Source: JAIQFL01 sp035295745 (GTDB lineage Bacteria; Acidobacteriota; Terriglobia; Bryobacterales; Bryobacteraceae). From it: 64,000 nucleotides of DNA. Position numbers and translations under genes: made by a program. A model generated the notes under the pieces. The model was not told the DNA's origin, did not search any database, and saw only the letters and a list, made by a program, of their open reading frames with translations. The stretch lies in assembly GCA_035295745.1 (NCBI GenBank), contig DATGIL010000077.1:1-64000 (forward strand), read 5' to 3'. This document shows positions 45,107-54,388 of the stretch, piece by piece. Positions within the stretch are counted from its first letter, which is position 1. The number at the start of each line of letters is the position of its first letter.

Positions 45107-45555
45107 GCGATCAGATGCTCCGGATCGGGCATAGCCGTGTAATTTCGAATCACCGAGTCCGGCCCGCCCACGACAATTTTTCCGTCCTGCACCAGCCAGG
45201 CATGCGCGAGGATCTTGCCGCTCGCGTCGCGCCTGACTCCTATCTGCAAGCGTGACTCACAACCATGACGCCGCAATACGGCCTGCCCCACCACAGCAAT
45301 CGCCAGGCAGGTGCTTCCTACCGGTGAGTGGGCCTCCGCGCTGCGCAGCGATCGAGTGATCTCGTCAAGAGACCGGCGTCGCACCGCCGGCAGGGACTCG
45401 CCGGCGCCTGCAAGAAACCAGACTCCCCGGCGCACTACACGCAGCGGCAACCACGTCAGTGTGAAACGCGACAGCGCGAGGAGCGCACAGATTTCGGCAA
45501 TCAGCGCCAGCCGGCCAGGCGGACAGCGTAAGATCTTGTTCAGTTTCTGGCGCAT
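45103..45555 (-). CDS. Lasso peptide B2 protease (transglutaminase-like)
   Basis: A 150-residue protein of the lasso B2/transglutaminase-like peptidase family. The catalytic cysteine lies in GSTCLAIAVVGQAVLRRHG, the histidine in AHAWLVQDG and the aspartate in VVGGPDSVI. It removes the leader peptide. The ATG at 45555 (MRQKLNKIL) is chosen; the longer frame beginning at 45621 would overlap B1 by more than 80 bases. With this start the overlap with B1 is 16 bases. Confidence 0.85.
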   Translation of the reverse strand: MRQKLNKILRCPPGRLALIAEICALLALSRFTLTWLPLRVVRRGVWFLAGAGESLPAVRRRSLDEITRSLRSAEAHSPVGSTCLAIAVVGQAVLRRHGCESRLQIGVRRDASGKILAHAWLVQDGKIVVGGPDSVIRNYTAMPDPEHLIA

Positions 45556-45839
45556 TCTTGCAGGGTTACAAGGCCATGTTCCGCCAGTTGCCTGATGAGC
45601 GCATAGACTTCCGTCTCGCACTGTTCGCGGGTCACATCATACTCCTGGATCAGGCCCTCCACCAGTTGCGATACGGTACGGCCCGGCTCGAGGCGGCGCC
45701 AGATTACAGTGCCCAGTCCGTTGAGAGCGAAATACTTTCCCGAGGGCACGTCCAGGATGACAGTATCACTGGCGACCTCGCAAGCGACTGCCTGGCTGGT
45801 CGGTGTAATGGAGAGTTCAGGAGTTATCGAGTAAGTCAT
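45540..45839 (-). CDS. PqqD-like leader-binding protein (lasso B1)
   Basis: A 99-residue PqqD-family protein: strands ITPTSQAVACEVASDTVILDVPSGKYFALNGLGTVIW, then helices QLVEGLIQEYDVTREQCETEV and LIRQLAEHGLV. In lasso pathways this protein binds the precursor leader and brings it to the protease and cyclase. It is the first gene of the cluster; the divergent gene at 46037 leaves about 197 bases for promoters on both strands. Confidence 0.85.
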   Translation of the reverse strand: MTYSITPELSITPTSQAVACEVASDTVILDVPSGKYFALNGLGTVIWRRLEPGRTVSQLVEGLIQEYDVTREQCETEVYALIRQLAEHGLVTLQECARN

Positions 45840-46036
45840 ATTATGTTTCTCAAAGCTACGTTGGTTATAGATTTGCGGTTATCTTTGTTGAACCGCGTTT
45901 TCTCTTGCTTTGACGGCCAAGTCGCTGCTACACTGAAAACTCAAACCGTAAGAACACGTACAAGTTCAAGCCGCGATTACTCTTCAGGTGCCGCTCCTTC
46001 CGGTTGGCTGTAAAGTCGAATTCCATAGGAAGAACT

Positions 46037-47611
46037 ATGTCGAATCGTTTCTTCAGATTGGCAGTTATCCCAATAGTTCTCACGGGCTTGAGCGCGCTCC
46101 CCTGCCGGGCCCAATCGTATAGTGTCGGAATGTTCGGCGCCGTCGGCGACGGGAAGACCGACGACACTAACGCACTGCAGACTGCTATCAACACCATCCC
46201 CGCGGGTTACACTGTCGACTTCGGAGGCCCGAGTAAGACCTACCTGATCAGCTCCCGCTTGAACCTTCAGGGCAATCATACTTACAGCGGCACTGCCACT
46301 TTGTTGATGAGTAAGAATGCTCCCCAACACACGGGTATCTTTAAGGTGCCCTACGGCACAGGCAACAACATCACGATCAGCGGACTTACCCTGGATGCGA
46401 ACGGAGTTGGCGGCGCCATTCACGTAGCGGTAGATGGGGCAAACGCGATACCAGCGAACACCATCCTGATTTTGAACAACACGTTTCGCAACACTCTGGC
46501 GAATCCTGCCGGCCCATGGGACGGGGCGATTTACGATCCCGTGGGACTGATCAATTCCCAGATCGTGGGCAATGCAGTCACCAACTGCGGAACGGGAATT
46601 TACGTGACCAATGGCAACAACCTGGTGATATCCGATAACACCTTCCAGACGGTCCACTATGGAGACGCCATTTCGCTGGTCTTCTCCGCAGCGCCCTTCG
46701 CATACGGCCAAGGCCTTCAGGTCCTCCGCAATACCGGACAGCACTTGGGGAGAATGGCGATTGAACTCTGGCCCAACGGCACCACTCAGTCCTCCACGGT
46801 TCAGTCGGCGGTGATTTCCGACAATGCCTTCACCGACTGGGACAGCGGGTTCGATCCGGACCCGTTTGGAATCTCGATCGTGGCCGGCCAGCAGATGATC
46901 GTACAGGACAATAAGCTGATTGGCGGAGTCGCCGGCTTCGGAATCGAAGTGGGAGCGCCGCTTTCCAGCATCACCCAGAACACGATTCAAGGCTTCCCGG
47001 TGGGAATCGTGCTGCACGACAGCCACGGAACCGTGGTTAACGGCAATCTGCTCTCGCAGCAGACCATTGCGGGCATCGAACTGTCCAATGCTCCCGGGTC
47101 GCGCGCCAACCTCTCTATTATCAATAACCGCATCCTGAGCCCAAAGAGCGTCGGCATTTTCGTCGACGTGAATGACTGGGGTGGCTCCAGTATCACGAAC
47201 AACTCCATCTGGCGCCAGGCTGGCACTTACCCGGACGATGCGACTGGCACATTTACTGGTATTGGCATCACGCCTCCTAACAGCCCGGTGACAGTGACCG
47301 GAAACGCGATTACGCAGTCGGCCGCGATTGTGCCAGGTGGGTTCACCTTCATCGGAATCCGCATCAACGGGGATGCCGGCTCGAACGCTAACTCCTCCTA
47401 TCAGAAGAACGCAGTCCTCTCGTTGTCTCCCGCAGGACAGACGATTGGCCTCTTCGGCAACACTGCCGGCTCCCTGAACGGCGCCATCCTGCAAAACAAC
47501 AGCTTCCAAGGGCTGTTCGCCGCCTCGGGCGGAGCCGGTTCGACGCTTCAGAGCAACAGCGGTAATCTGGTCTATAACTGCACGCAACTTGGACCGATCC
47601 CCCTCAATTAG
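46037..47611 (+). CDS. Secreted right-handed beta-helix protein (pectate-lyase-3 type)
   Basis: A 524-residue secreted protein: signal peptide (MSNRFFRLAVIPIVLTG, cut near CRAQ), then the pectate lyase/rhamnogalacturonase-like entry motif MFGAVGDGKTDDTNALQTAI. Beta-helix coils with recurring Asn-rich turns follow (NNITISGLTLDANG, LVISDNTFQ, SIINNRIL, SITNNSIW). It may cleave or bind an acidic polysaccharide. The ATG at 46037 is chosen for AGGAAG upstream and the signal peptide. It converges with the methyltransferase of the EPS locus and so may act on the locus's own polymer; that is inference. Confidence 0.82.
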   Translation: MSNRFFRLAVIPIVLTGLSALPCRAQSYSVGMFGAVGDGKTDDTNALQTAINTIPAGYTVDFGGPSKTYLISSRLNLQGNHTYSGTATLLMSKNAPQHTGIFKVPYGTGNNITISGLTLDANGVGGAIHVAVDGANAIPANTILILNNTFRNTLANPAGPWDGAIYDPVGLINSQIVGNAVTNCGTGIYVTNGNNLVISDNTFQTVHYGDAISLVFSAAPFAYGQGLQVLRNTGQHLGRMAIELWPNGTTQSSTVQSAVISDNAFTDWDSGFDPDPFGISIVAGQQMIVQDNKLIGGVAGFGIEVGAPLSSITQNTIQGFPVGIVLHDSHGTVVNGNLLSQQTIAGIELSNAPGSRANLSIINNRILSPKSVGIFVDVNDWGGSSITNNSIWRQAGTYPDDATGTFTGIGITPPNSPVTVTGNAITQSAAIVPGGFTFIGIRINGDAGSNANSSYQKNAVLSLSPAGQTIGLFGNTAGSLNGAILQNNSFQGLFAASGGAGSTLQSNSGNLVYNCTQLGPIPLN

Positions 47612-47629
47612 CGACGCGGAGTGAGGCGG

Positions 47630-48493
47630 CTAACCGCGGCCATCCCTCCGCATCACGATACATAACTCTTCTCCCGAAAGCGCCCCGCCGTCGTCACCGC
47701 GTGCGATGGCTTCCAGGTTATAAGGCTCGGAGTACATACGGGCCGTAAAGCCGTATTTCCGGCAATTCTGATTAATGAATTCCGGCGTGATGACTAACGG
47801 GTGCTTACGCCCCCAGAGGTCGGAGTAGTGATTCGACCAGCTACTTTCCGGATCCCCGTTGGGACAGAACGTCACCATCACTCCGGTGTCGGTGAGCGCT
47901 GCACGCGCGATCCGGAAAATGATGCCGGGGTTGGGCAGATGCTCGATCACGTGCGCGGAAAAGAAGCAATCGATCGAACCCGCCACCGACCCGAGATCTT
48001 CGAGTAAACGGCACTGAAGCTTGGTCCGGGCGAATTCGCGGCGCGGCACACTGATCTCCGACGACCAGACGTCGAAGCCGGCCTGCCGAAATTGCCAACT
48101 GCCATACCCCCACGAACATCCAAAATCCAGCAGCCGCGCCCCGCGCTTCATGCCCAGCGCCCGGCATACCTCGATATAGGGTGTGAAGTCCTTCACGGTG
48201 CCGGCGAACCCGGCTTTCAGAAGATCGGCCAACTCGTCGTCGGAAGGCATGCGGGTAGTCATACCCTCCTGGTAGGTGTTCTGATAGAACGCGCCGGCCT
48301 GCTCGGGCTCTTCTTTGGGAACTCGGAACCGGAGCCGGCAAGGCTGGCACTCGCGCAAAGCCGTCACCAGATATTTGCGTCCCACCACGCGAGTGGCAGG
48401 GGATCCGCAAGCCGGACAACTGACGTCTGTGTCCCCGAGCCGGGTCAGGGACCACTTGAAGTAATCGATTCGTTGGCGCATTTGATAGGTCAT
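47630..48493 (-). CDS. SAM-dependent methyltransferase with zinc ribbon
   Basis: A 287-residue protein with an N-terminal four-cysteine ribbon (CPACGSPATRVVGRKY, CQPCRLRF). A class I methyltransferase domain follows: SAM motif I LLDFGCSWGYG and SAHVIEHLPNPG. Proteins of this build are frequent in surface-polysaccharide loci, where they methylate a sugar or a bound intermediate. The ATG at 48493 lies 2 bases after the stop of the GT4 gene; the much longer frame upstream is an overlap shadow. It is the last gene of the EPS strand. Confidence 0.83.
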   Translation of the reverse strand: MTYQMRQRIDYFKWSLTRLGDTDVSCPACGSPATRVVGRKYLVTALRECQPCRLRFRVPKEEPEQAGAFYQNTYQEGMTTRMPSDDELADLLKAGFAGTVKDFTPYIEVCRALGMKRGARLLDFGCSWGYGSWQFRQAGFDVWSSEISVPRREFARTKLQCRLLEDLGSVAGSIDCFFSAHVIEHLPNPGIIFRIARAALTDTGVMVTFCPNGDPESSWSNHYSDLWGRKHPLVITPEFINQNCRKYGFTARMYSEPYNLEAIARGDDGGALSGEELCIVMRRDGRG

Positions 48494-48495
48494 AT

Positions 48496-49704
48496 TTAAT
48501 CGCCGGCCATGACGGCCGCACATTCTCCCATCGCAAGACTCCTGTTCGCAGCCCCGAGATAAATTTCCATCAACTCGCGGTAATTTCGTTCCGCTGTGTA
48601 GCATGCCTCGAACCTCGCACGGGCTCTGTTCCCCAATTCCGCTATACGTTCGGGATGTTCCCAACACCACGAGACACGAGCTGCCAAATCGGCCGCATCG
48701 GAGGGCCGGAAGAGCAGTCCGACGTCCTGAGTCCCAATTTCTTCCTCCATTGCGCCGATGCTGCTCGCCAGCACCGGAAGTCCGGTCGCGAACGCCTCCA
48801 GTACGGTGAGCGGCACACCGCCCTCGAACCAGATGGAAGGGGCGATGAGGCAGCGCGCCCGCTTCATCTCGTTCATCACTTCGACGCTCGAAAGACGCCC
48901 CAGCCAGCGGATCCGGGAATCGACTTTCGCCGCATCTGCGACCAGGCCGGCCTCCGGTCCGTCTCCGGCGATCCGCAATTGGATCGGCGAATCCAGCAGA
49001 CGCCACGCCTCCAGCAACGTGCTGACGCCCTTTTCGGGTGAGAGACGCCCGACGAACAAAGCATGTGACTCGCGTTGCGAGCAGAAGCCGGGGTCGGGAT
49101 CGATGAAGTTCGATTTCACAACGATCCGGTGCGGAGCAATGCCGCCTTCGACAAAGCGTTCCCGAGCCATCCTGGTGAGGGCGATGTAGCGATCGATCGC
49201 ACCCTGCCAGGTACCCAGCAGGCGGTGTGCAAACAACATCGCGGCCACCGTGGCGGTCGCGGCGCGGTCCCGCCGGTAACAGGCGTGCGCCACCGCGGGC
49301 CATGCCAGCAGTTTCCCCTTGCAATCCTGGCAAACCACGCCCTGCCGGAGGAACGTGGCGCCCGGGCACAGGAGCCGAAAATTGTGCAGCGTCAGGACTA
49401 CAGGGATCCCCTCCGACTTCGCGGCATGGAAAGCCGCCGGCGAGATCAGCGGAAACGTATTGTGAAAGTGGCAGATGTCCGGCTTCACTCGCCGGATCGT
49501 GGCTTGCAACTCGCGGTGCACGGATGAATTCCATACCGTCTTCGCGGCCAGCACGAGGCGGGAACAGTCGGACACGTGGTCGTTGTGCATGCAGAAGCGC
49601 ACCACCTCATGGCCGTACCGCTCCATGAGGGAGGCTTCCGCAGCGAACACGCGGTCTTCACCACCGGGCTGCTGGTAATAGTTGTGCGCTAACAGGACTC
49701 GCAT
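48496..49704 (-). CDS. Glycosyltransferase family 4
   Basis: A 402-residue GT-B enzyme: N-terminal MRVLLAHNYYQQPGGEDRVF and a C-terminal donor-binding domain with LFVGRLSPEKGVSTLLEAW, RIAGDGPE, PSIWFEGGVPLTVLEAFATGLPVL (the EX7E-type motif). It would add a sugar to the lipid-linked repeat unit at the cytoplasmic face. Cys-rich segment CPGATFLRQGVVCQDC near 120-135 resembles the zinc-binding insert seen in some GT4 enzymes. The end of the polymerase gene overlaps its start by about 47 bases. Confidence 0.88.
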   Translation of the reverse strand: MRVLLAHNYYQQPGGEDRVFAAEASLMERYGHEVVRFCMHNDHVSDCSRLVLAAKTVWNSSVHRELQATIRRVKPDICHFHNTFPLISPAAFHAAKSEGIPVVLTLHNFRLLCPGATFLRQGVVCQDCKGKLLAWPAVAHACYRRDRAATATVAAMLFAHRLLGTWQGAIDRYIALTRMARERFVEGGIAPHRIVVKSNFIDPDPGFCSQRESHALFVGRLSPEKGVSTLLEAWRLLDSPIQLRIAGDGPEAGLVADAAKVDSRIRWLGRLSSVEVMNEMKRARCLIAPSIWFEGGVPLTVLEAFATGLPVLASSIGAMEEEIGTQDVGLLFRPSDAADLAARVSWCWEHPERIAELGNRARARFEACYTAERNYRELMEIYLGAANRSLAMGECAAVMAGD

Positions 49705-50947
49705 ACTCAATTCGCCGCATGGCCGGAGCTGCCGCCATGCCGATCAGAAGATAGAAAGGAATCGCGCCGAAGGGCGCCTCGAACGCATTACTGAAAAAAG
49801 CGCCGCAGAGGAACATGGCCCAGGTAGCCAGTCCCACCGGCGTACCCGAGATTTTCGCGGCGTCCCACAATACTTTGGCCACCGAGCCCTGCAGCAGGAA
49901 GAACAACACGACTCCCATCCAGCCGCCGTACGCAAATGCATAGAAGAAGACGTTGTGGGGGGTGCGAATGTCGCGCTCCCTGTAGCCCACCAGGTCGCCG
50001 AGAGGATAGCCGTAGCCTTCGCCGAACATGGCCAGTTCGGTCGATTCGTTGCCGTGGTCCCAGATCGCGTTCCACCAGACAATGCGCCACTCTGCCGTCC
50101 CCGCCGCTGTCTTTGCAGTGCCGCTGTACTCTTCCGCGAGATCGGGAGCAATCGGCGCGATCACGCGGCCGATGGTGTCACGCGTCGAAATCTGACCGAC
50201 GCGCGTGCTCGGCGCGGGGATACTGAAATCGGACACGTACCCCACAATCAGCAGTGTGGAGACGGCCGCGACTCCGGCAAATAATCTCCCGAACTGCCGT
50301 GTGAAGAGGACCCAGACCAGCAGACCCACCAGCAGTCCCAGAAACTCGGCGCGCACCTGCACTCCCAACATCACCGCGGCATTCACCAGAATCAGGTGCC
50401 ACACGCGCGAGAGTTGAGGCTCGAGCGACAACAGACCGATCACTACTAAAGCGGAGCCCGCCGGTTGTCCGATGAGGCGCACATCGGTGCCCGGAATCGC
50501 GAGCGGAATTGTGTTCAGGAACGCGATGTACAGCAGGCCGTAGATGCCGTTGACCCAAGCCAGAGCTCGGATGACGCGGCGCAATAAAGTGGGGTCCTGC
50601 GTTCCGGCCCAGATGCCGATTAAGAAACAGAGCGGGTAGTAGTGAAATGCGAAGCCTTCTATGGCCAGTACCGGCGAGCGATCGAGCGCAATGCCGTGGA
50701 TCAGCTCGAAGATTCCATATGCCATCGAGCAGGTGAATGCGAATGCGAAAGGGGTGAGCGGCGAGGGCTCCGCCAGGGAAGTAAACCAGCGATCGAAGAT
50801 GTCGCGGGGGCGAGTGAGAAGGAACGCACCAATCGCCACCTCTCCGATGAAGAGCTTGAGCGGAGGAATCCCAATGTACGCGAACGAGCGCGTCATGGTG
50901 AGATATCCCACCACCAGGAATGCGACGATCCTAGGCCAGGCTCGCAT
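49658..50947 (-). CDS. Wzy/O-antigen-ligase-like membrane protein
   Basis: A 429-residue protein with about ten transmembrane segments and a large extracytoplasmic loop near 250-320 (DTIGRVIAPIAPDLAEEY, WRIVWWNAIWDHG, GEGYGYPLGDL). The RTPHNVFFYAFAYGG motif after the loop is typical of the O-antigen ligase/polymerase superfamily (PHN). In this locus it is the best candidate for the polymerase that joins repeat units in the periplasm. It overlaps the gene on each side by 17 and about 47 bases. Confidence 0.8.
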   Translation of the reverse strand: MRAWPRIVAFLVVGYLTMTRSFAYIGIPPLKLFIGEVAIGAFLLTRPRDIFDRWFTSLAEPSPLTPFAFAFTCSMAYGIFELIHGIALDRSPVLAIEGFAFHYYPLCFLIGIWAGTQDPTLLRRVIRALAWVNGIYGLLYIAFLNTIPLAIPGTDVRLIGQPAGSALVVIGLLSLEPQLSRVWHLILVNAAVMLGVQVRAEFLGLLVGLLVWVLFTRQFGRLFAGVAAVSTLLIVGYVSDFSIPAPSTRVGQISTRDTIGRVIAPIAPDLAEEYSGTAKTAAGTAEWRIVWWNAIWDHGNESTELAMFGEGYGYPLGDLVGYRERDIRTPHNVFFYAFAYGGWMGVVLFFLLQGSVAKVLWDAAKISGTPVGLATWAMFLCGAFFSNAFEAPFGAIPFYLLIGMAAAPAMRRIEYASPVSAQLLPAARW

Positions 50948-52073
50948 AGAAATTCTTCCACGCCGCGACGAAGTTGCCCGTGTCGTAGCGGAGCGCCGTT
51001 TCGCGGGCCTGAGCGCCCATGGCTTGCCGCTGGTCCTTGGTCAACTGCATCAGATTTCGAATTGCCGTGAAGACCCCCTCCACGCTGCGTTCCATAAGGA
51101 ATCCGTTCCTGCCGTCGGCGAGCATCTCCTCGACGCCATTCAGAGGGGTAACCAGCAGCGGCAGTCCGGCCGCGGCCGCCTCCAACGCTACTAGCGGAAA
51201 CACCTCATAGCACGAAGGGAGCAGAAACGCATCGGCGGACCAGTAGTAAGGTCGGAGGTCACGCTGCATCCCTTCGAAGCGCACCGAGCTCCCGAGGCCC
51301 ATCTTGCCAATCCGCTGCCGATAATCCTCGAGCAGGCCCTTTTCGCCTCCGATCACGAACACTTTGAGGTGCGGATCCGATAACCGGGCAGCCGCTTCCA
51401 GCAGGAGCGGCAATCCCTTGCGCTCGAAGTGCCCGAGGGCCACGAACACCAGAACCGTATCTTCTGACGCGATGCCAATCGATTCGCGCAATTCCTGTCG
51501 TTGCTCCCAAGAGGGCGGTCGCAGACGGTCGACGTCGACCGAATTCGGCAGAAGGAGGATCTTCTGTCGCGATGCCGGGTACTCGCCGCGCAACTCTTCG
51601 GCGAGTCCACGGGAAGGCACCACGACGTGGCGAACACGACGATACACCAGCGGCTCCATGCGCGCCGCCGCCCAGTGCGCCAGTCCTCTGAGCCAGCCGC
51701 GCAGGCCAGCGGCTCTGGTTTCGCTCCAGTGCCGCTTCAGGTAGCGCCGATGACAGAAGTGGCTGTAGGACACCTGACCAAGCAAGAGATTCGATTCCAC
51801 CAGTTGCACGAGGTCGAAACGCATTCCGCGAATCGTGCGCGCCCAGAAGTAGGCTAGAGGCGCAGCCAAGTGGTATAGCGCGTAAAGAAGAATGTACGGC
51901 CGCACAGGCACGGGGATCCGTACCCAGCGGATGCGCTCTGGACATGGATTTTCAAACTCCACCGCGAACACCGTAAATTCGTGTTGGTGGCAAAGGCCGT
52001 CGAGCATTTTGAGGTGGCAACTGCCCACCGGGTTGTTGCGGATGACGCGGTAGTCGAAAACGGCGATACGCAT
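50931..52073 (-). CDS. Glycosyltransferase family 4
   Basis: A 380-residue GT4 enzyme: N-terminus MRIAVFDYRVIRNNPVG, middle HVVVPSRGLAEELRGEYP and PNSVDVDRLRPP, then donor site FVALGHFERKGLPLLLEAAARL, FVIGGEKG and LPSCYEVFPLVALEAAAAGLPLL (EX7E-type). It likely adds one sugar of the EPS repeat. The ATG at 52073 follows the flippase stop by one base; an in-frame codon at 52082 is less likely. It overlaps the polymerase start by 17 bases. Confidence 0.88.
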   Translation of the reverse strand: MRIAVFDYRVIRNNPVGSCHLKMLDGLCHQHEFTVFAVEFENPCPERIRWVRIPVPVRPYILLYALYHLAAPLAYFWARTIRGMRFDLVQLVESNLLLGQVSYSHFCHRRYLKRHWSETRAAGLRGWLRGLAHWAAARMEPLVYRRVRHVVVPSRGLAEELRGEYPASRQKILLLPNSVDVDRLRPPSWEQRQELRESIGIASEDTVLVFVALGHFERKGLPLLLEAAARLSDPHLKVFVIGGEKGLLEDYRQRIGKMGLGSSVRFEGMQRDLRPYYWSADAFLLPSCYEVFPLVALEAAAAGLPLLVTPLNGVEEMLADGRNGFLMERSVEGVFTAIRNLMQLTKDQRQAMGAQARETALRYDTGNFVAAWKNFYASLA

Positions 52074-52074
52074 T

Positions 52075-53370
52075 TCAATCACACTGCGGCTGTACTTCGG
52101 GTTCGGCCAGGGAAATCGTCATGCGGGGCGTCCGGCGCCAAAGCATCGTGGCGCACGACAAAGCGATGAACGACTCCGCGCCAACGACTGCAATCGCCAT
52201 GCCCATCTGCTGGTAGCGCGACGCCAATAGTGAGGCCAGACACACGTTCAACACCCCCGCCGAGAGGACTACCCGGGTCAAGATCCCGTACAGACCGAGA
52301 GGCACCATCCACTGCATGGACATCAGGGTGTTGATCCCAATCAGCAACGGCAGCACGGCGAGCAAGCGCAGTACCGGAACTGACGGCTGGAAAGCCGCAC
52401 CTAACAGAATTCTCACCAGCAGCGGCGCCGCCAGGTAGAGCATCGTCCCCAGCACTACTCCTCCGGTCGCCACGACAGCGGCATTGGTCCGGAAGAGCTT
52501 GAGGGCGTCTTCCGGGCTGTGTTTCATCAGGCGGCTGAGACGCGGGAACAGCGCCTGGTTGAACGGATTGAGCACTCCCATGGCAGCCCGGCTGATCTTC
52601 TCAGCTCCGGAGAAGTAGGCCACCGCTTCCGGCGGTGCGAACAGTCCGAGCAGGAACGCATTTCCGGCGGTGTACAGCATCGCCGAACTTTGAAATAAGA
52701 AAAGGCTCCACCCGGATCGCAGAGCATCATGTACCAAAGCGAGCCTGGGTACTTTCAGGCGAGTTTCCCGGCACACCAACACCAGACCGACGGTAGCGGT
52801 CAGCACCGATGCTGCCGCTTGCAAGCCCGGCACCAGCCATGCATCCGCTGGATGCCGAACCCACAGAAATACTCCCGATGCAGCCACCAGTTTGGTTCCC
52901 ACATCCAGGCCCGCCACGACTTCCATTCGCTCACGTCCCTGGAAATACCAGAGCGAATTCAGCCCCACGGCGCATCCTGCCAGCACCGCGGCCCAGAGGA
53001 TCGCCGCGTCGGCCGCCAGAGACGGAATGACTCGCTGTACCAGCATCGCGAGCAGACATCCGGCTGCGACGAGCGCCAGTTTGGCGCCCACCACGCCTGC
53101 CACCAGGTCCGAAAGGCGTTCCGGTGAGTCGCGATGCCGTGCCACTTCGCGAGTGGCCGAGAGATTGAATCCGTATTCCACGATCAGGCACAGCGAATTC
53201 CCATATCCCTGGGCGATTGCAACCGTGCCCCATGCCTGCGGTCCCAAAGTGCGTACAAGATAAGGCACAGTCACCAGCGGGACCGCGTAGTTGACGACAT
53301 ACGCGCCGTAGAGCGAAACAATATTCGAGAGGACACCTTCGCCCAGATGGTCGGAGATCCGCCGGATCAT
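52075..53370 (-). CDS. Wzx-type oligosaccharide flippase
   Basis: A 431-residue membrane protein with about 12-14 hydrophobic segments. The N-terminus reads NIVSLYGAYVVNYAVPLVTVPYLVRTLG, then GTVAIAQGYGNSLCLIVEYGFNLSATREVAR, the polysaccharide-synthase (RfbX/Wzx) pattern. It flips the undecaprenyl-linked repeat unit to the periplasm. The ATG at 53370 (MIRRISDHL) is preferred because AGGAG lies 7 bases upstream; the frame also runs to 53391. Confidence 0.87.
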   Translation of the reverse strand: MIRRISDHLGEGVLSNIVSLYGAYVVNYAVPLVTVPYLVRTLGPQAWGTVAIAQGYGNSLCLIVEYGFNLSATREVARHRDSPERLSDLVAGVVGAKLALVAAGCLLAMLVQRVIPSLAADAAILWAAVLAGCAVGLNSLWYFQGRERMEVVAGLDVGTKLVAASGVFLWVRHPADAWLVPGLQAAASVLTATVGLVLVCRETRLKVPRLALVHDALRSGWSLFLFQSSAMLYTAGNAFLLGLFAPPEAVAYFSGAEKISRAAMGVLNPFNQALFPRLSRLMKHSPEDALKLFRTNAAVVATGGVVLGTMLYLAAPLLVRILLGAAFQPSVPVLRLLAVLPLLIGINTLMSMQWMVPLGLYGILTRVVLSAGVLNVCLASLLASRYQQMGMAIAVVGAESFIALSCATMLWRRTPRMTISLAEPEVQPQCD

Positions 53371-53398
53371 CGGCTCGCTCCTCGGCGGCAATCAATTC

Positions 53399-54388
53399 TC
53401 AAGCTGCCATCACCGCAGGCAGCCGCCCGTTCTTGCGCAGTTCGCTGGTGATGAACCGGTACGTCTGCTCTAATCCTTCTTCCAGGCTCACGTGCGGCTC
53501 CCATTGCAGGACCTCGCGAAGCTTGCTGTTATCGCTGTTGCGTCCCCGCACGCCGACGGGCTTCGACAGATCGTACTGCTTGTGCACTTCTTTTCCGGCG
53601 ATGGCGGATACCAGGTCAACCAGTTCGTTCACGGAAATCAGGCGGTCCTGGCCGAGATTCAGCGGGTGCGGATAGTCGCTGCGCATCAGGCGGCAGATCC
53701 CCTCCACGCAATCGTCGATATAGCAGTACGACCGCGTCTGGTTGCCATCGCCCCAGACTTCGATGGTGTCGCCGTCATTCGCCAGGGCGATCTTGCGGCA
53801 GATGGCGGCAGGGCTCTTCTCCCGGCCGCCGTCATAGGTGCCCAGCGGACCAAAGATGTTATGGAATCGAACTACACGAGTCTCAAGCCCGAAATCTTCC
53901 CGATAATGACGGCACACTCTTTCCATGTACAGCTTTTCCCAGCCGTACCCATCCTCGGCGTCCGCAGGATAGGCATCCTCTTCACGGAGGGGCTTGACGT
54001 TGACATCGCGCTGGAGATATCCGGGATAGATGCAGGCACTGGATGTGAACAGGAAGCGAGTCACACCTTGCTGGCGCGCGGCCTCAATCGTGTGAATGTT
54101 GATCAACGTGCTGTCATGCACGATCTGGGCTTTATGGGTTTCAATGAAGCCAATGCCGCCCATTTCGGCAGCCAGAGCGTACACCTCATCGATGTCGCGA
54201 GTGGCTTTCAGACAGTTCGGCCAGCGCCTTAGGTCCAGCTTCAGAAACTCGTCGGCATGTGTGGCTTCGTATTCCGGCTCCTTCACGTCCACACCGCGAA
54301 CCCAATTGCCTTCTTCCACCAGCCGCTTGACCAGATGATGTCCGATAAAACCGCCGGCACCCGTTACGAGGATCCTCTTCTTTTTCAC
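53399..54388 (-). CDS. NAD-dependent epimerase close to GDP-mannose 3,5-epimerase
   Basis: A 329-residue extended SDR: Rossmann motif VTGAGGFIGHHL, the segment LAAEMGGIGFIETHKAQI, SSACIYPGYLQ, the catalytic YGWEK, then RFHNIFGPLGTYDGGREKSPAAICRK. The MGGxGFI, SSACIYP and GPxGTxxGGREKxPAAxCRK stretches are strikingly like plant GDP-mannose 3,5-epimerase. It would supply GDP-L-galactose or GDP-gulose for the polymer, if GDP-mannose is the substrate. GTG start at 54388 with AGGAG 7 bases before; GTGA overlaps the previous stop by 4 bases. Confidence 0.85.
   Translation of the reverse strand: MKKKRILVTGAGGFIGHHLVKRLVEEGNWVRGVDVKEPEYEATHADEFLKLDLRRWPNCLKATRDIDEVYALAAEMGGIGFIETHKAQIVHDSTLINIHTIEAARQQGVTRFLFTSSACIYPGYLQRDVNVKPLREEDAYPADAEDGYGWEKLYMERVCRHYREDFGLETRVVRFHNIFGPLGTYDGGREKSPAAICRKIALANDGDTIEVWGDGNQTRSYCYIDDCVEGICRLMRSDYPHPLNLGQDRLISVNELVDLVSAIAGKEVHKQYDLSKPVGVRGRNSDNSKLREVLQWEPHVSLEEGLEQTYRFITSELRKNGRLPAVMAA

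Noticed and set aside
45977..47587. 536-residue open frame on the minus strand
   Set aside because: Antisense to the secreted beta-helix gene that has a signal peptide and ribosome binding site; no motif in this frame.
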